A stretch of DNA of 11,769 bases from Erysipelotrichia bacterium (GTDB lineage Bacteria > Bacillota_I > Bacilli_A > Erysipelotrichales > Erysipelotrichaceae), in contig SAAR01000082.1 of the NCBI GenBank assembly GCA_009916335.1, forward strand, positions 1 to 11,769, in the 5' to 3' direction. Below, piece by piece: positions 1 through 7,626 of the stretch. Below the pieces are notes generated by a model. The model did not search any database, was not told the origin of the DNA, and saw nothing but the letters and a program-made list of their open reading frames with translations. The position numbers were made by a program, and so were the translations under genes. The stretch's first letter is position 1, and each line of letters starts with the position of its first letter.

Positions 1-305
1 CTATTAGAAAAAGCTAATAGAATAAAGCTTGTATTCACTAACAGCTTATCAGCAATTGGATCAACAAATTTACCGAATGATGTGATTAAATTATTTTTTC
101 TTGCTAAATACCCATCTAAAAAATCAGTAAAAGAAGCAACACAGAAAATAATTAAAGCCACCACATTTTTCATTGATAAACTCACATAGTCAAAACGAAA
201 TTCATACACATCAATATGAAATTGTGCATAAGGAAAAATATAAACAAGTACAAGCACAGGTACTAAGATCATTCTAAATAAAGATAATTTATTTGGTAAA
301 TTCAT
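1..305 (-). CDS. pgsA: CDP-diacylglycerol--glycerol-3-phosphate 3-phosphatidyltransferase, partial (C-terminus beyond left edge)
   Basis: Makes phosphatidylglycerophosphate from CDP-diacylglycerol and glycerol-3-phosphate, the committed step to phosphatidylglycerol and cardiolipin, in the cytoplasmic membrane. The first 101 codons are present. The N-terminus MNLPNKLSLFRMILVPVLVL is the usual start and first membrane helix. The CDP-alcohol phosphatidyltransferase signature DG-x2-AR-x8-G-x3-D-x3-D is complete (DGYLAR, then GKFVDPIAD). The ATG at 305 lies only 2 bases after the rodZ stop, and its ribosome site (GGGTGAG) lies inside the last codons of rodZ, so the two genes are co-transcribed and probably translationally coupled. 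The order rodZ(ymfM)-pgsA is known from Bacillus. The family identity is clear from the signature; the PgsA assignment over other CDP-alcohol transferases rests on the N-terminus and the context. Confidence 0.9.
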   Translation of the reverse strand, partial: MNLPNKLSLFRMILVPVLVLVYIFPYAQFHIDVYEFRFDYVSLSMKNVVALIIFCVASFTDFLDGYLARKNNLITSFGKFVDPIADKLLVNTSFILLAFSN

Positions 306-307
306 AA

Positions 308-1279
308 CTACTCACCCTTTGTTGTGATTTGGAAATAAGTTACACCATCTTGTGGGGCTAACTTACTTGCATCATATTCTAATTTTTTACCATTGATTTT
401 AATTTCTGCACCACCATAGTTCCAGAAATTTAGTGTTAATAATTCATTTGCGACAACACTGCTTTCATATGTATATGTTGAATTTGCTTCATACATACCA
501 TAAGCATTTGCAAACGATGTATTCCCCTTCCATAAATTAAAGCTACCACTATTCGTAAAAGTAATTTCCATTTTCATATTTTCGCCTGCTTTAATACCAC
601 TCACACGATAATGGTTCGCAGCGATTTGTTCAAAAACAACTTTACTATCACTTTCTTCTTTTGGCTTGCTTTCCTCTTCACTTTCTGTTTCTTCTTTTTC
701 TGGTGTCGGTGTCTTATCCACATCACTTATTTTATCATCATTGGCTGGTGCTACTTCTTTTTTATCAAAAAGAGCAGTAAAGGCAACATATAATACAATC
801 GCTATGACAATCACAATCACAATCATTAACGATAAGAAAGCAAAATCCACTTTCTTTACTTTTCTAAAACGACTGCTTTGCTTTGTATTATAGGCAATAG
901 AACTACGATCCTTTTTTGCTAGTTGTGGACCTTTTTCTGTTTCCATATTATTTGCTTTTTTAATGACACTAGCTTTATGAGCAATGTTATCTTCCATCTT
1001 TTCATGCTCTTTTAGCATATTTAGCGACATTGTCTGCGTGTATTCTTCAACACTATCTAAAACATCATCTTTAAAACTTTCATAAGGAACATCGATTGCC
1101 TTACAATATTGACGCACATAAAAACGCACGTATGTTAAATCATCTTGGAAATGATCTAAATCACCTGCTTCGATGGCTTTAATTGTAGAAATAGGCAGTC
1201 TTGTTAATTTCGCAACTTCCTCATAAGATAGTTTTAAAAGTTTACGTTTTTCCTGTAATTTTATACCGACATCTTTCAT
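308..1279 (-). CDS. rodZ: RodZ-like cell-shape protein: HTH domain, one membrane helix, extracytoplasmic DUF4115-type domain
   Basis: Bitopic membrane protein of the RodZ/YmfM family, which ties the MreB cytoskeleton to the elongation machinery. Residues 1-70 form a Cro/CI-like helix-turn-helix domain (VGIKLQEKRKLLKLSYEEVA...ISTIKAIEAGD). A basic juxtamembrane stretch (SSRFRKVKKV, about 135-144) precedes a single hydrophobic helix at about 144-170. Next comes a very acidic, low-complexity Glu/Ser/Lys linker (about 171-213), then a beta-rich C-terminal domain (about 214-323) of the type seen in RodZ homologues. The total of 323 residues is typical. The start at 1279 is supported by AGAGGTG four bases upstream and by a well-spaced promoter. 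It heads the rodZ-pgsA operon. The symbol rests on architecture and gene order; sequence similarity outside the HTH is low in this family. Confidence 0.85.
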   Translation of the reverse strand: MKDVGIKLQEKRKLLKLSYEEVAKLTRLPISTIKAIEAGDLDHFQDDLTYVRFYVRQYCKAIDVPYESFKDDVLDSVEEYTQTMSLNMLKEHEKMEDNIAHKASVIKKANNMETEKGPQLAKKDRSSIAYNTKQSSRFRKVKKVDFAFLSLMIVIVIVIAIVLYVAFTALFDKKEVAPANDDKISDVDKTPTPEKEETESEEESKPKEESDSKVVFEQIAANHYRVSGIKAGENMKMEITFTNSGSFNLWKGNTSFANAYGMYEANSTYTYESSVVANELLTLNFWNYGGAEIKINGKKLEYDASKLAPQDGVTYFQITTKGE

Positions 1280-1306
1280 AGAACACCTCTATTGATAAAC
1301 ACGTCT

Positions 1307-1335
1307 ATTATACCAATTTTGTATAATATTGTAAA
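1307..1335 (-). promoter_or_regulatory. Sigma-A-type promoter of rodZ-pgsA
   Basis: Reading the minus strand, TTTACA (1335-1330) and a perfect TATAAT (1312-1307) are separated by exactly 17 bases, and lie 28 bases upstream of the rodZ ATG. Transcription would start around 1300, giving a leader of about 20 bases that holds the AGAGGTG ribosome site. The assignment comes from consensus match and position only. The roughly 90 bases between this promoter and the rnpB terminator show nothing else I can name. Confidence 0.65.
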
Positions 1336-1436
1336 CAAATTCTATGTTTTCACTTTTTACCCTTATTTTATCACATATTTTAGCACTGCTTATCGTTTAT
1401 CCCTCTTTAGTATTAACCACTCTTTCCCTTTCATAC

Positions 1437-1466
1437 AAAAGAAAAACAGAGGTATTTACCCCTGTT
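1437..1466 (-). terminator. Rho-independent terminator of rnpB
   Basis: On the minus strand, AACAGGGGTA pairs with TACCTCTGTT (1466-1457 with 1454-1445; one G-U pair), leaving a tight loop. It is followed by TTTCTTTT down to 1437. It begins about 5 bases after the closing P1 helix of RNase P RNA, which is where the rnpB terminator is expected. Confidence 0.75.
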
Positions 1467-1471
1467 TGATC

Positions 1472-1823
1472 ACAACATTATATAAGCCATGTTCTGTCCT
1501 TTCCTTTAGAAAGTGGCAACCATTTATCTATGTTTTCACATCTTCTTTACGCTTCGTTTCGCCCTTAGAAGTTCCGCTACCAAAATTTGCGTTTCTCGCT
1601 TGTGGGGTTTACCCGTTCCACCTTTTATATTTCTATAAAAGCTCGTCTCTGTGGCACTTTTAAAGATTACATCCATAGTTTCCCTTAGGATTTCATCAGC
1701 CGTTAGCATACACTACCTAGACTTATTGATTCATCTAGCACAAACACTACGATCATCACAGATCGTGCGAGCATGGACTTTCCTCTAACTGCCAATACAG
1801 CCAGCGATTGCCCTAATGTTGTT
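1472..1823 (-). ncRNA. rnpB: RNase P RNA, bacterial type B
   Basis: Catalytic RNA that removes 5' leaders from tRNA precursors. Read on the minus strand it carries the universal blocks: GAGGAAAGTCC followed by ATGCTCGCAC (about 1785-1765), AGTGCCACAG, the GGTAAACCCC L15 region that binds tRNA CCA ends (about 1604-1614), GCGAGAAA, and the terminal ACAGAACATGGCTTAT (1497-1482). The ends close in a perfect 9-bp P1 helix, ACAACATTA (1822-1814) with TAATGTTGT (1480-1472). From memory it aligns with the B. subtilis type B RNA through most of its length. It is shorter, about 350 versus about 400 nt, mainly because the arm before the last conserved block is reduced. The 5' end is set from P1 and is accurate to a few bases. 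It lies just after gpsB, as in B. subtilis. No convincing promoter is visible, so it may use a weak one inside the gpsB 3' end or be processed from a gpsB transcript. Confidence 0.96.
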
Positions 1824-1828
1824 TTTTA

Positions 1829-2143
1829 CTATTTTTTAAATACTTCGTTTTCCAATCTTGATAAACGTTTAATAATATCAAGATGGTCAACAGCGACATT
1901 ACTTACTTCTTTTCCTTGAAGTGCTGCTTCTAACTCTTGAATTCGCTGTTTTAATTTTCTATTTTCTTCATCAAAACGTTGCAAATTATCGCCGAGATTT
2001 TTAATCATTTCATCATATTGCTGATAATCCATGATTACACTATCTAAAAAAGAATCCACTTCATGAGCGTTATACCCTTTTAAATCAACATGAAATTCCT
2101 TTTCTAAAATTTCTTTTGTCGTTAGTTCAAACCGCTTTTCCAC
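1829..2143 (-). CDS. gpsB: Cell-division protein GpsB (DivIVA-like coiled coil)
   Basis: Small cytoplasmic, membrane-associated adaptor of the DivIVA/GpsB family. In Bacilli it brings class A PBPs to the division site and helps switch between septal and lateral wall synthesis. The N-terminal domain (about 1-62) contains KEILEKEFHVDLKGYNAHEVDSFLD, in pieces very close to B. subtilis GpsB. The residues equivalent to its PBP-binding Tyr25, Asp31 and Asp35 are kept here as Tyr24, Asp30 and Asp34. A coiled coil runs to about residue 75. The C-terminal trimerisation block DIIKRLSRLENEVF is also conserved. Length 104 is normal. The start is a GTG (2141-2143) with AGGTGG eight bases upstream; the same frame is closed by TAA just before it, so no longer form is possible. 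It is divergent from recU-PBP and is followed by rnpB. Confidence 0.94.
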   Translation of the reverse strand: MEKRFELTTKEILEKEFHVDLKGYNAHEVDSFLDSVIMDYQQYDEMIKNLGDNLQRFDEENRKLKQRIQELEAALQGKEVSNVAVDHLDIIKRLSRLENEVFKK

Positions 2144-2223
2144 TTAGCTCACCACCTACTTTATCTAGTTTCGCAAATTTAGTCAAAAAATGCAAGTTTA
2201 TTCTGCATAAAATCATATTAGAG

Positions 2224-2252
2224 TAGAAATTGAAAGGGAAATTGTTTATAAT
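2224..2252 (+). promoter_or_regulatory. Probable sigma-A promoter of recU-PBP operon
   Basis: TAGAAA (2224-2229), 17 bases, then a perfect TATAAT (2247-2252). It lies 17 bases before the recU ATG, whose ribosome site is AGGTGATG (2260-2267). The -35 box is only a partial match. The same 126-base gap must also hold the gpsB promoter on the other strand, for which I see no clear pair of boxes. Confidence 0.45.
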
Positions 2253-2269
2253 GTTAAATAGGTGATGAA

Positions 2270-2845
2270 ATGATAAATTATCCCAATAAAAAGAAATCAG
2301 CTAATCATTTTGTAAATTCTTCCAGCATTAATCGAGGAATGGGTTTAGAAAAAGATTTAAATGACAGCTGCCTATATTACAAAGAATGTGATCGTGCTTT
2401 AATTTATAAAAAGCCTACTCCTATTCAAGTCGTGAAGGTCGATTATCCAAATCGTAACCACGCTAAAATTTGTGAGGCCTATTATAAAACCCCTAGTACA
2501 ACAGATTATAATGGTATCTATCGTGGACACTATATTGATTTTGAGGCCAAAGAAACACGTTCTAAAACAGCTTTTTCGTTAAAGAATATTCATGTTCATC
2601 AAATTGAACACTTGAAACGTGTACAAAAGCATGGTGGTATTGCATTTTTGATTATTCGTTTTACAACGCTAAATGAAACTTACTTATTAGATGCTAGTTA
2701 TATGATTGAAGCATATGAAACAAAGGACAAAAAATCAATTACTTATGCGTTGATTCATGAAAAAGGATTTTTAATAAAAGAAGGGTTTAGCCCACGATTA
2801 AAATATTTAGATGTGGTAGATCATATCTACTTCAAGGAGGATTAA
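2270..2845 (+). CDS. recU: Holliday junction resolvase RecU
   Basis: Endonuclease that cuts four-way DNA junctions during recombinational repair and chromosome segregation; the Gram-positive counterpart of RuvC. The protein has 191 residues. An N-terminal block (NRGMGLEKDLN) is followed by TPIQVVKVDYP and the catalytic core PSTTDYNGIYRGHYIDFEAKET. Asp79, Glu92 and Lys94 match the metal-binding and catalytic Asp88, Glu101 and Lys103 of B. subtilis RecU with the same spacing. The intervening flexible stalk is present, and the C-terminal half has the usual LKNIH..Q..HL and GG.AF.II blocks. The ATG at 2270 has an AGGTGATG ribosome site. The stop is 3 bases from the PBP start, and the PBP ribosome site lies in the recU tail, so they are an operon, as in Bacilli. 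Confidence 0.95.
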   Translation: MINYPNKKKSANHFVNSSSINRGMGLEKDLNDSCLYYKECDRALIYKKPTPIQVVKVDYPNRNHAKICEAYYKTPSTTDYNGIYRGHYIDFEAKETRSKTAFSLKNIHVHQIEHLKRVQKHGGIAFLIIRFTTLNETYLLDASYMIEAYETKDKKSITYALIHEKGFLIKEGFSPRLKYLDVVDHIYFKED

Positions 2846-2848
2846 ATT

Positions 2849-5596
2849 ATGGCAATAAACAAGAAAGGCAAACATACAAAAACGCCTACGCCACAAAACA
2901 AAAATACGAAAAAGAAAATGACAAAGCGTTCCATTGTCAACGCTATCTGTATTGTTTTCTTATCATTATGTGTGATTGGTAGTAGTATTGCATTTGTTTT
3001 GGTACAAAACATTTTGTCTAAATCAGAAGTTATGGAAAAACTTGATGGTTTGTACAGCGAAAGCTCCACTGAAATATACGATCTTGATGGTAATGTGATT
3101 ACAACATTAGCAAACACAGATGGTGTTCGTGAAAATATTGCTTATGAAGATATTCCTCAAGTTGTGATTGATGCTTTTTTATCTATTGAAGATTCTCGTT
3201 ATTTTAAACATAGCGGTTTCGACTTACCTCGATTTATCAAATCAGGATGGGTAAACGTAATCTCAGGAGGAATTGCACAAGGTGGTTCTACATTAACTAT
3301 GCAGTTAGTCGATGTGAAACTATTCCCTGATGCAAGTGGGAATGACTCTTTAGTACAAAAGCTAGAACAAAAAGTAGTAGAAATTTTTAAATCTATGGAC
3401 ATTGAGGCACGTTTAGATAAAGAACAGATTCTTGAATATTATTTAAATTCCATCAATTTTGGTGGACCTGCTCGTGGTATACAAAAAGGAGCACAATATT
3501 ATTTTGGCAAAGATGCGAAAAATCTAAATTTAACAGAAGCTGCCTTTTTGGCAGGAGTCATTAATGCTCCAGGAAGTTATAACCCATATTATGCAAATAC
3601 AAACCCTGAGATTAAAACATATTTACAAAGGGCAAGTGAAAGAAGAAATCAAGTATTATACCAGATGAATAATCATGGATATATCAGTGATGATGAATAT
3701 AAATTAGCGTTATCTACAGATTTATCTTTACAGCTAAATGGAGAAACCGCATTTAGTACCGATTCTTATGCAAGTATTATAAAAGTTGTTGTTGATGAAA
3801 CGCGTGAAAAGACAGGAAAAGATCCATATACAACACCGATAAAAATCTATACAACAATAAGTAAAGAATCACAAGAATTAGCCGATAAGATTTTAAATGG
3901 TGAAGTGGTGAATTTCCCTAATGAACGTATCCAAACAGGATTTACATTAATGGATAACCAAACAGGTGCTATTTTAGCCATTGGTGGTGGTCGAGGATAT
4001 TCATTAGATTCTCAATACAACCATGGTTACTATTTTGATCACCAAATTGGATCAACTGCTAAACCAATCGTAGAATATGCGGCTGCTTTTGAAGATTTAG
4101 GATATTCTACAGAACAGACTTTTGAAGATACACCCATTGACAATTATGCAAATGGAGAAACATTATATAATGCCGATCGTAAGTTCCATGGAGATGTAAC
4201 CTTTAAAGATGCACTTGGTTGGTCTTATAATATTCCAGCATATAAAACATTAAAAGCATTGACTGATAAAATTGGTATTTCAGGAGTCATTAAATACTTA
4301 AATAAAATGGGAATTCATCAGATCAGTGAAGATAACTTCAGCTATGGTATTTCCATTGGTGGTGCTGATTTAGCAATGACAACAACCCAACTTGCTGCTG
4401 CTTATTCTGTTTTTGCAAATCAAGGAAATTATATAGAACCTTATACTGTAAGCAAAATTGTATATGAAGATAGCGATGAAGAGGATTATGTAGCAAAACA
4501 AGAAAAAGAACGTGTTTTCTCTGATGAAACAGCCTACTTAATGTCGTATCTTTTAAGAAACAACATTACACAGAAATACCCAACCATCTCTAGTTACTTA
4601 AGCAGTGCACCTTACCCTGTTTATGCAAAATCAGGAACGAGTGATGCACAATCAGGCTTAGCCATTCCCGAAGGTGTTTCTAAAGATAAATGGATTGCTG
4701 CTTACACAAACAACTATACCGTAACCGCATGGCTTGGATATGAAGATTACATGAGTAATCCCAACAACTATTTAGATGAATCTACATTAAATGCAGGAAT
4801 CCCTGAACAGATAGCTAGAGCCTTATTAGATGTAGCAACAAAAGGTAGTGCACAGGAATTAACAAAACCTGCTGGTGTTGTCAGCATCACGCATGTACAA
4901 GGTAAATTCCCATATGCAACATCAAGCAGTGGTAAAATGGTTACTGGTTTAATTAGAAGTAAATATGCAAAAATTTCTGATTCTATCACACCAGATCCAT
5001 TAAAAGATTTAGGTTCCTTTGATGTCAGTTTAGCAAACAATGTATTATCATTAAAATTTGCTGCTTATCCTGATGCAGATGCATTAAGTGCTTCTCCAAC
5101 GAAAACAGTGAATGCTGGTGGAGTAAGCTTTACATATACACCACTATTCTCAATGAGTTCAATATTTGGTGCTGTACAGTATAAATATGAAGTGTATATC
5201 AACGGTACACTTTCCAATACTTATAGTGCATCTTCAGAAAATGAAACAAAACAGATCTCGACAACAAAAGGTGATGAAGTAAAAGTTTGTGGTTTCTATG
5301 GTTATGCTGATGCTGATACAACAAGCAATAAAATTTGTAAAACATTAACAAGCGATGCTGCTAGTAGCTATAAAATAGGTAGTGATTTTGATGCCTTATT
5401 CAGTAATACTAGCACTTACGAGGAAGCTGTATCGGCTGTGCAAACTTGGGCAAAAGCAAACATTCCAAATATTAGCATTAGCTTTAAGAAATCAAACAAT
5501 GTCAGTGCTGGTAAAAATGACATAAGTCAAACAACCATCATTTCAGGAAGTACAATCAGCAGTGATAAATCGTATGTGATTTATATCGGTGCATAA
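2849..5596 (+). CDS. ponA: Bifunctional class A penicillin-binding protein (PBP1-type glycosyltransferase/transpeptidase)
   Basis: Polymerises and cross-links peptidoglycan outside the membrane. A Lys-rich cytoplasmic tail (1-27) precedes one membrane helix (about 28-52). The GT51 domain has EDSRYFKHSGFD (catalytic Glu114), QGGSTLTMQL (144-153), a second acidic position near Glu178, and ILEYYLNSINFG. The transpeptidase domain has the active-site STAK (Ser402, Lys405), SYN (459-461) and KSGT (594-597, Ser in place of the more usual Thr). After about residue 676 comes a Ser/Thr/Asn-rich extracellular extension. It has a beta-rich, fibronectin-like middle part with a lone Cys pair (814 and 830), and a last segment (about 851-915) that reads as a degenerate PASTA repeat (YEEAVSAVQTWAK...). 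The 915 residues are close to B. subtilis PBP1. A strong AAGGAGG (2834-2840) fixes the start. The gene pairs with recU and lies opposite gpsB, whose product acts on PBP1 in Bacilli. Confidence 0.93.
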   Translation: MAINKKGKHTKTPTPQNKNTKKKMTKRSIVNAICIVFLSLCVIGSSIAFVLVQNILSKSEVMEKLDGLYSESSTEIYDLDGNVITTLANTDGVRENIAYEDIPQVVIDAFLSIEDSRYFKHSGFDLPRFIKSGWVNVISGGIAQGGSTLTMQLVDVKLFPDASGNDSLVQKLEQKVVEIFKSMDIEARLDKEQILEYYLNSINFGGPARGIQKGAQYYFGKDAKNLNLTEAAFLAGVINAPGSYNPYYANTNPEIKTYLQRASERRNQVLYQMNNHGYISDDEYKLALSTDLSLQLNGETAFSTDSYASIIKVVVDETREKTGKDPYTTPIKIYTTISKESQELADKILNGEVVNFPNERIQTGFTLMDNQTGAILAIGGGRGYSLDSQYNHGYYFDHQIGSTAKPIVEYAAAFEDLGYSTEQTFEDTPIDNYANGETLYNADRKFHGDVTFKDALGWSYNIPAYKTLKALTDKIGISGVIKYLNKMGIHQISEDNFSYGISIGGADLAMTTTQLAAAYSVFANQGNYIEPYTVSKIVYEDSDEEDYVAKQEKERVFSDETAYLMSYLLRNNITQKYPTISSYLSSAPYPVYAKSGTSDAQSGLAIPEGVSKDKWIAAYTNNYTVTAWLGYEDYMSNPNNYLDESTLNAGIPEQIARALLDVATKGSAQELTKPAGVVSITHVQGKFPYATSSSGKMVTGLIRSKYAKISDSITPDPLKDLGSFDVSLANNVLSLKFAAYPDADALSASPTKTVNAGGVSFTYTPLFSMSSIFGAVQYKYEVYINGTLSNTYSASSENETKQISTTKGDEVKVCGFYGYADADTTSNKICKTLTSDAASSYKIGSDFDALFSNTSTYEEAVSAVQTWAKANIPNISISFKKSNNVSAGKNDISQTTIISGSTISSDKSYVIYIGA

Positions 5597-5603
5597 ATAA
5601 ACA

Positions 5604-5648
5604 AAAAAGAATCAGTATTCATATAATATGAAATCTCTGATTCTTTTT
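5604..5648. terminator. Bidirectional intrinsic terminator between convergent genes
   Basis: AAAAAGAATCAG (5604-5615) pairs over 12 bases with CTGATTCTTTTT (5637-5648). The loop can fold further through TTCATAT/ATATGAA. A T-run follows on the plus strand, and the A-run at the left arm gives a T-run on the minus strand. It serves both the PBP gene, ending 7 bases before it, and the phosphatase gene, ending 2 bases after it. The stem is AT-rich, so efficiency is unknown. Confidence 0.75.
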
Positions 5649-5650
5649 CT

Positions 5651-6370
5651 TTATCCCTGAATCACCTTTTCAGGATTTTCAACTAAATACAATTCGGCTT
5701 TTTCTTTTCCATAATGTGTTTCAATATAACGATAGACATCACTTAACTTAGGCAAACGTGGTGCATAACAGCGATGTGCATCACTCGCAATTAAATCCAC
5801 TAAATCATCATCTAACATTCGTTTTGCAATTTGATTAGCAGCCTCAATTTTATCTAAACAAAAAACACTTGTTCGATTCACTTGCATTAAACAACCCATC
5901 TTACGCCACCTGTTAATCAGTGAATAATCATCATGAACCCACTCATAACGCTCAGGGTGAGCAATAACAGGAATATAGCCTTTATCTATAATCTTTTTAA
6001 GATATACATTAGGGTGATCATACATGTTTTTTGTCCACGCAAATTCAATGAGCATATACTTTTGATTATTGTTGTAAGTTACAAAAGTCCCTTCTTCTAA
6101 ACGATGCATCGTTGCATGAGAAACAAAATTTTCTCCCCCTAATATAATTTCAATATCTAAATGTTCACGCTCTATTTCTACATAAAGAGCATCTAATGCT
6201 TTACTTAAAGTATGAATGTCATTATTATAAATAGGCTCTTTAATATGTGATGTTGCAACAATCTTAGAAATACCATCAGCCACTGCCACACGCACCATAT
6301 CCATGCTCTCTCTTACATTTGTAGAAGCATCATCAACACCCCACAAAATATGACAATGTGTATCTATCAT
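5651..6370 (-). CDS. CpsB/YwqE-type PHP-domain tyrosine-protein phosphatase
   Basis: Metal-dependent phosphoesterase of the PHP fold. Its characterised relatives dephosphorylate the tyrosine kinases that control capsule and exopolysaccharide synthesis. Visible metal-ligand motifs are DTHCHILWGVDD (Asp3, His5, His7, Asp13/14), ATSHI with His42, the ILGGE glutamate (Glu80), AHPERY (His138) and ASDAH (Asp197, His199). The 239 residues are slightly shorter than B. subtilis YwqE because the basic C-terminal tail is absent. The usual TPH is TSH here. The start ATG shares one base with the stop of the preceding M20 gene (TAATG), and GGAGG lies seven bases upstream, so translation is coupled. No tyrosine kinase, Wzz-like chain-length protein or glycosyltransferase is nearby, so a capsule role is not supported by context. 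A different phosphoester substrate is possible. Confidence 0.85.
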   Translation of the reverse strand: MIDTHCHILWGVDDASTNVRESMDMVRVAVADGISKIVATSHIKEPIYNNDIHTLSKALDALYVEIEREHLDIEIILGGENFVSHATMHRLEEGTFVTYNNNQKYMLIEFAWTKNMYDHPNVYLKKIIDKGYIPVIAHPERYEWVHDDYSLINRWRKMGCLMQVNRTSVFCLDKIEAANQIAKRMLDDDLVDLIASDAHRCYAPRLPKLSDVYRYIETHYGKEKAELYLVENPEKVIQG

Positions 6371-7527
6371 TAAAATGCCTCCATTTCTTCTAATAGGCGA
6401 AGATCAACTTCAATCGCATTTAGTAAAGAAGCTTCATTAAAATTAAACTGTGCATCATGAATTCCCTTCTGATGAATTTCATCACCCACACCACTAAAAA
6501 AGAATAAACCTGGAACCTCTCGTTGATAAAAAGAAAAATCTTCTGCTATCATTTTCGGTGTCTGTTTCATATAATCATTACCAATCACTTTTTGTAATTT
6601 TTCATCTAACTTTTCATCATTGACAACGGCATAATAATAATCGACGATATGCACTTCAACACGCACCCCATACGCTATTTCAATCCCTTTCGCTATTTCA
6701 TTAATTCTTTGTTTTTGTAATTCATAGCTATCATCATCAAAACTTCTTAATGTGCCTAACATATTAACATGATCGCTAATCACATTGCGTGCTTCACCAC
6801 CACTCATTTTACCTATTGTCAATACCGTTGCTTTTAATGGATCAATACTTCTTGAAACAATGCTTTGCAATTGCATCACAAGAGCACTCGCTGCCACAAT
6901 CGCATCTTTCCCTAAATATGCCATTGCCCCATGTGCACTTTGCCCATATACATCAATTTCTAATTCCCCATTTCTTGCCATCATTGCCCCTTTTGTACAA
7001 GCAATTTTACCAGCAGGTACATCACTCATTAAATGTGTACCAAAAATACATTCCATTGGATACTTTTCAAATAAACCTTCTTGAATCATCAATTCAGCAC
7101 CACCAGGTCCTTCTTCCCCTGGTTGAAAAATAAACACAATATTCTTTTTTAACGCATGACGATGTTCACTTAAATATTTTGCTAATCCTAATAAAATTGC
7201 CATATGTCCATCATGTCCACAAGCATGTGATTTTCCTTCTACCTTAGATTTAAATGCAATTTCATTTTGTTCTTGTATAGGCAAAGCGTCCATATCAGCA
7301 CGAAAGCCAATATTACTAGCTTGCTCATTCACACATAAATACGCTACAAAGCCATGCTTCGCAAACCCTTCTTCAAAAATAAAATCACCATACGTTTTTA
7401 ATTTTTCCATTAAAAACTGTTTTGTTTTTGGCGTATCTAACTCTATTTCTGGATATTCATGTAAATGTCTACGACATATTTTCACTTCTTCTAACAATGC
7501 TTTTACTTCATCTCTTATTACAATCAT
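6370..7527 (-). CDS. M20-family (M20D) metal-dependent amidohydrolase
   Basis: Binuclear-metal hydrolase of the hippurate hydrolase / N-acyl-amino-acid amidohydrolase / N-acetyldiaminopimelate deacetylase group, cytoplasmic, 385 residues (normal length). Seen in order: RRHLHEYPE (19-27), FRADMDALPI, HACGHDGHM with metal ligands Cys103 and His105, QPGEEGPGGAELM with catalytic Glu138 and ligand Glu139, GTHL with His165, the lid/dimerisation domain (about 180-295), AEDFSFY (Glu349) and GIHDAQFNFNE with His377. All expected ligands are present, so it should be active. The acyl group and amino acid cannot be told from sequence. Ribosome site GAGGGA precedes the ATG at 7527. Upstream there is a TATACT at 7561-7556 but no clear -35 box. 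It is the first gene of a two-gene unit with the CpsB-type phosphatase. Confidence 0.9.
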   Translation of the reverse strand: MIVIRDEVKALLEEVKICRRHLHEYPEIELDTPKTKQFLMEKLKTYGDFIFEEGFAKHGFVAYLCVNEQASNIGFRADMDALPIQEQNEIAFKSKVEGKSHACGHDGHMAILLGLAKYLSEHRHALKKNIVFIFQPGEEGPGGAELMIQEGLFEKYPMECIFGTHLMSDVPAGKIACTKGAMMARNGELEIDVYGQSAHGAMAYLGKDAIVAASALVMQLQSIVSRSIDPLKATVLTIGKMSGGEARNVISDHVNMLGTLRSFDDDSYELQKQRINEIAKGIEIAYGVRVEVHIVDYYYAVVNDEKLDEKLQKVIGNDYMKQTPKMIAEDFSFYQREVPGLFFFSGVGDEIHQKGIHDAQFNFNEASLLNAIEVDLRLLEEMEAF

Positions 7528-7626
7528 AAAAGTCCCTCACTTATAATACGCTTATAGTATACTTTGTTTTTTAAAAAAATACTATGAAAAAGCAAGTTTC
7601 CTCTTCCCAATTTTATACTTTGATAT

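Noticed and set aside
1292..1663. Plus-strand open frame of 123 codons
   Set aside because: It runs antisense through rnpB and its terminator, has no ribosome site and resembles no protein; it is open by chance in a stable RNA gene.
1829..1870. Dedicated rnpB promoter inside the gpsB 3' end
   Set aside because: Only poor matches (TTATCA with TATTTA, 16 bases apart) are visible; not strong enough to list as a feature.
6785..7133. Plus-strand open frames opposite the M20 gene
   Set aside because: They overlap a well-supported gene with all catalytic motifs on the other strand and have no start signals or family resemblance.
7541..7565. Imperfect direct repeat CTTATAATAC/CTTATAGTAT upstream of the M20 gene as an operator
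   Set aside because: Two short AT-rich copies with mismatches are expected by chance at this composition, and no regulator is adjacent.
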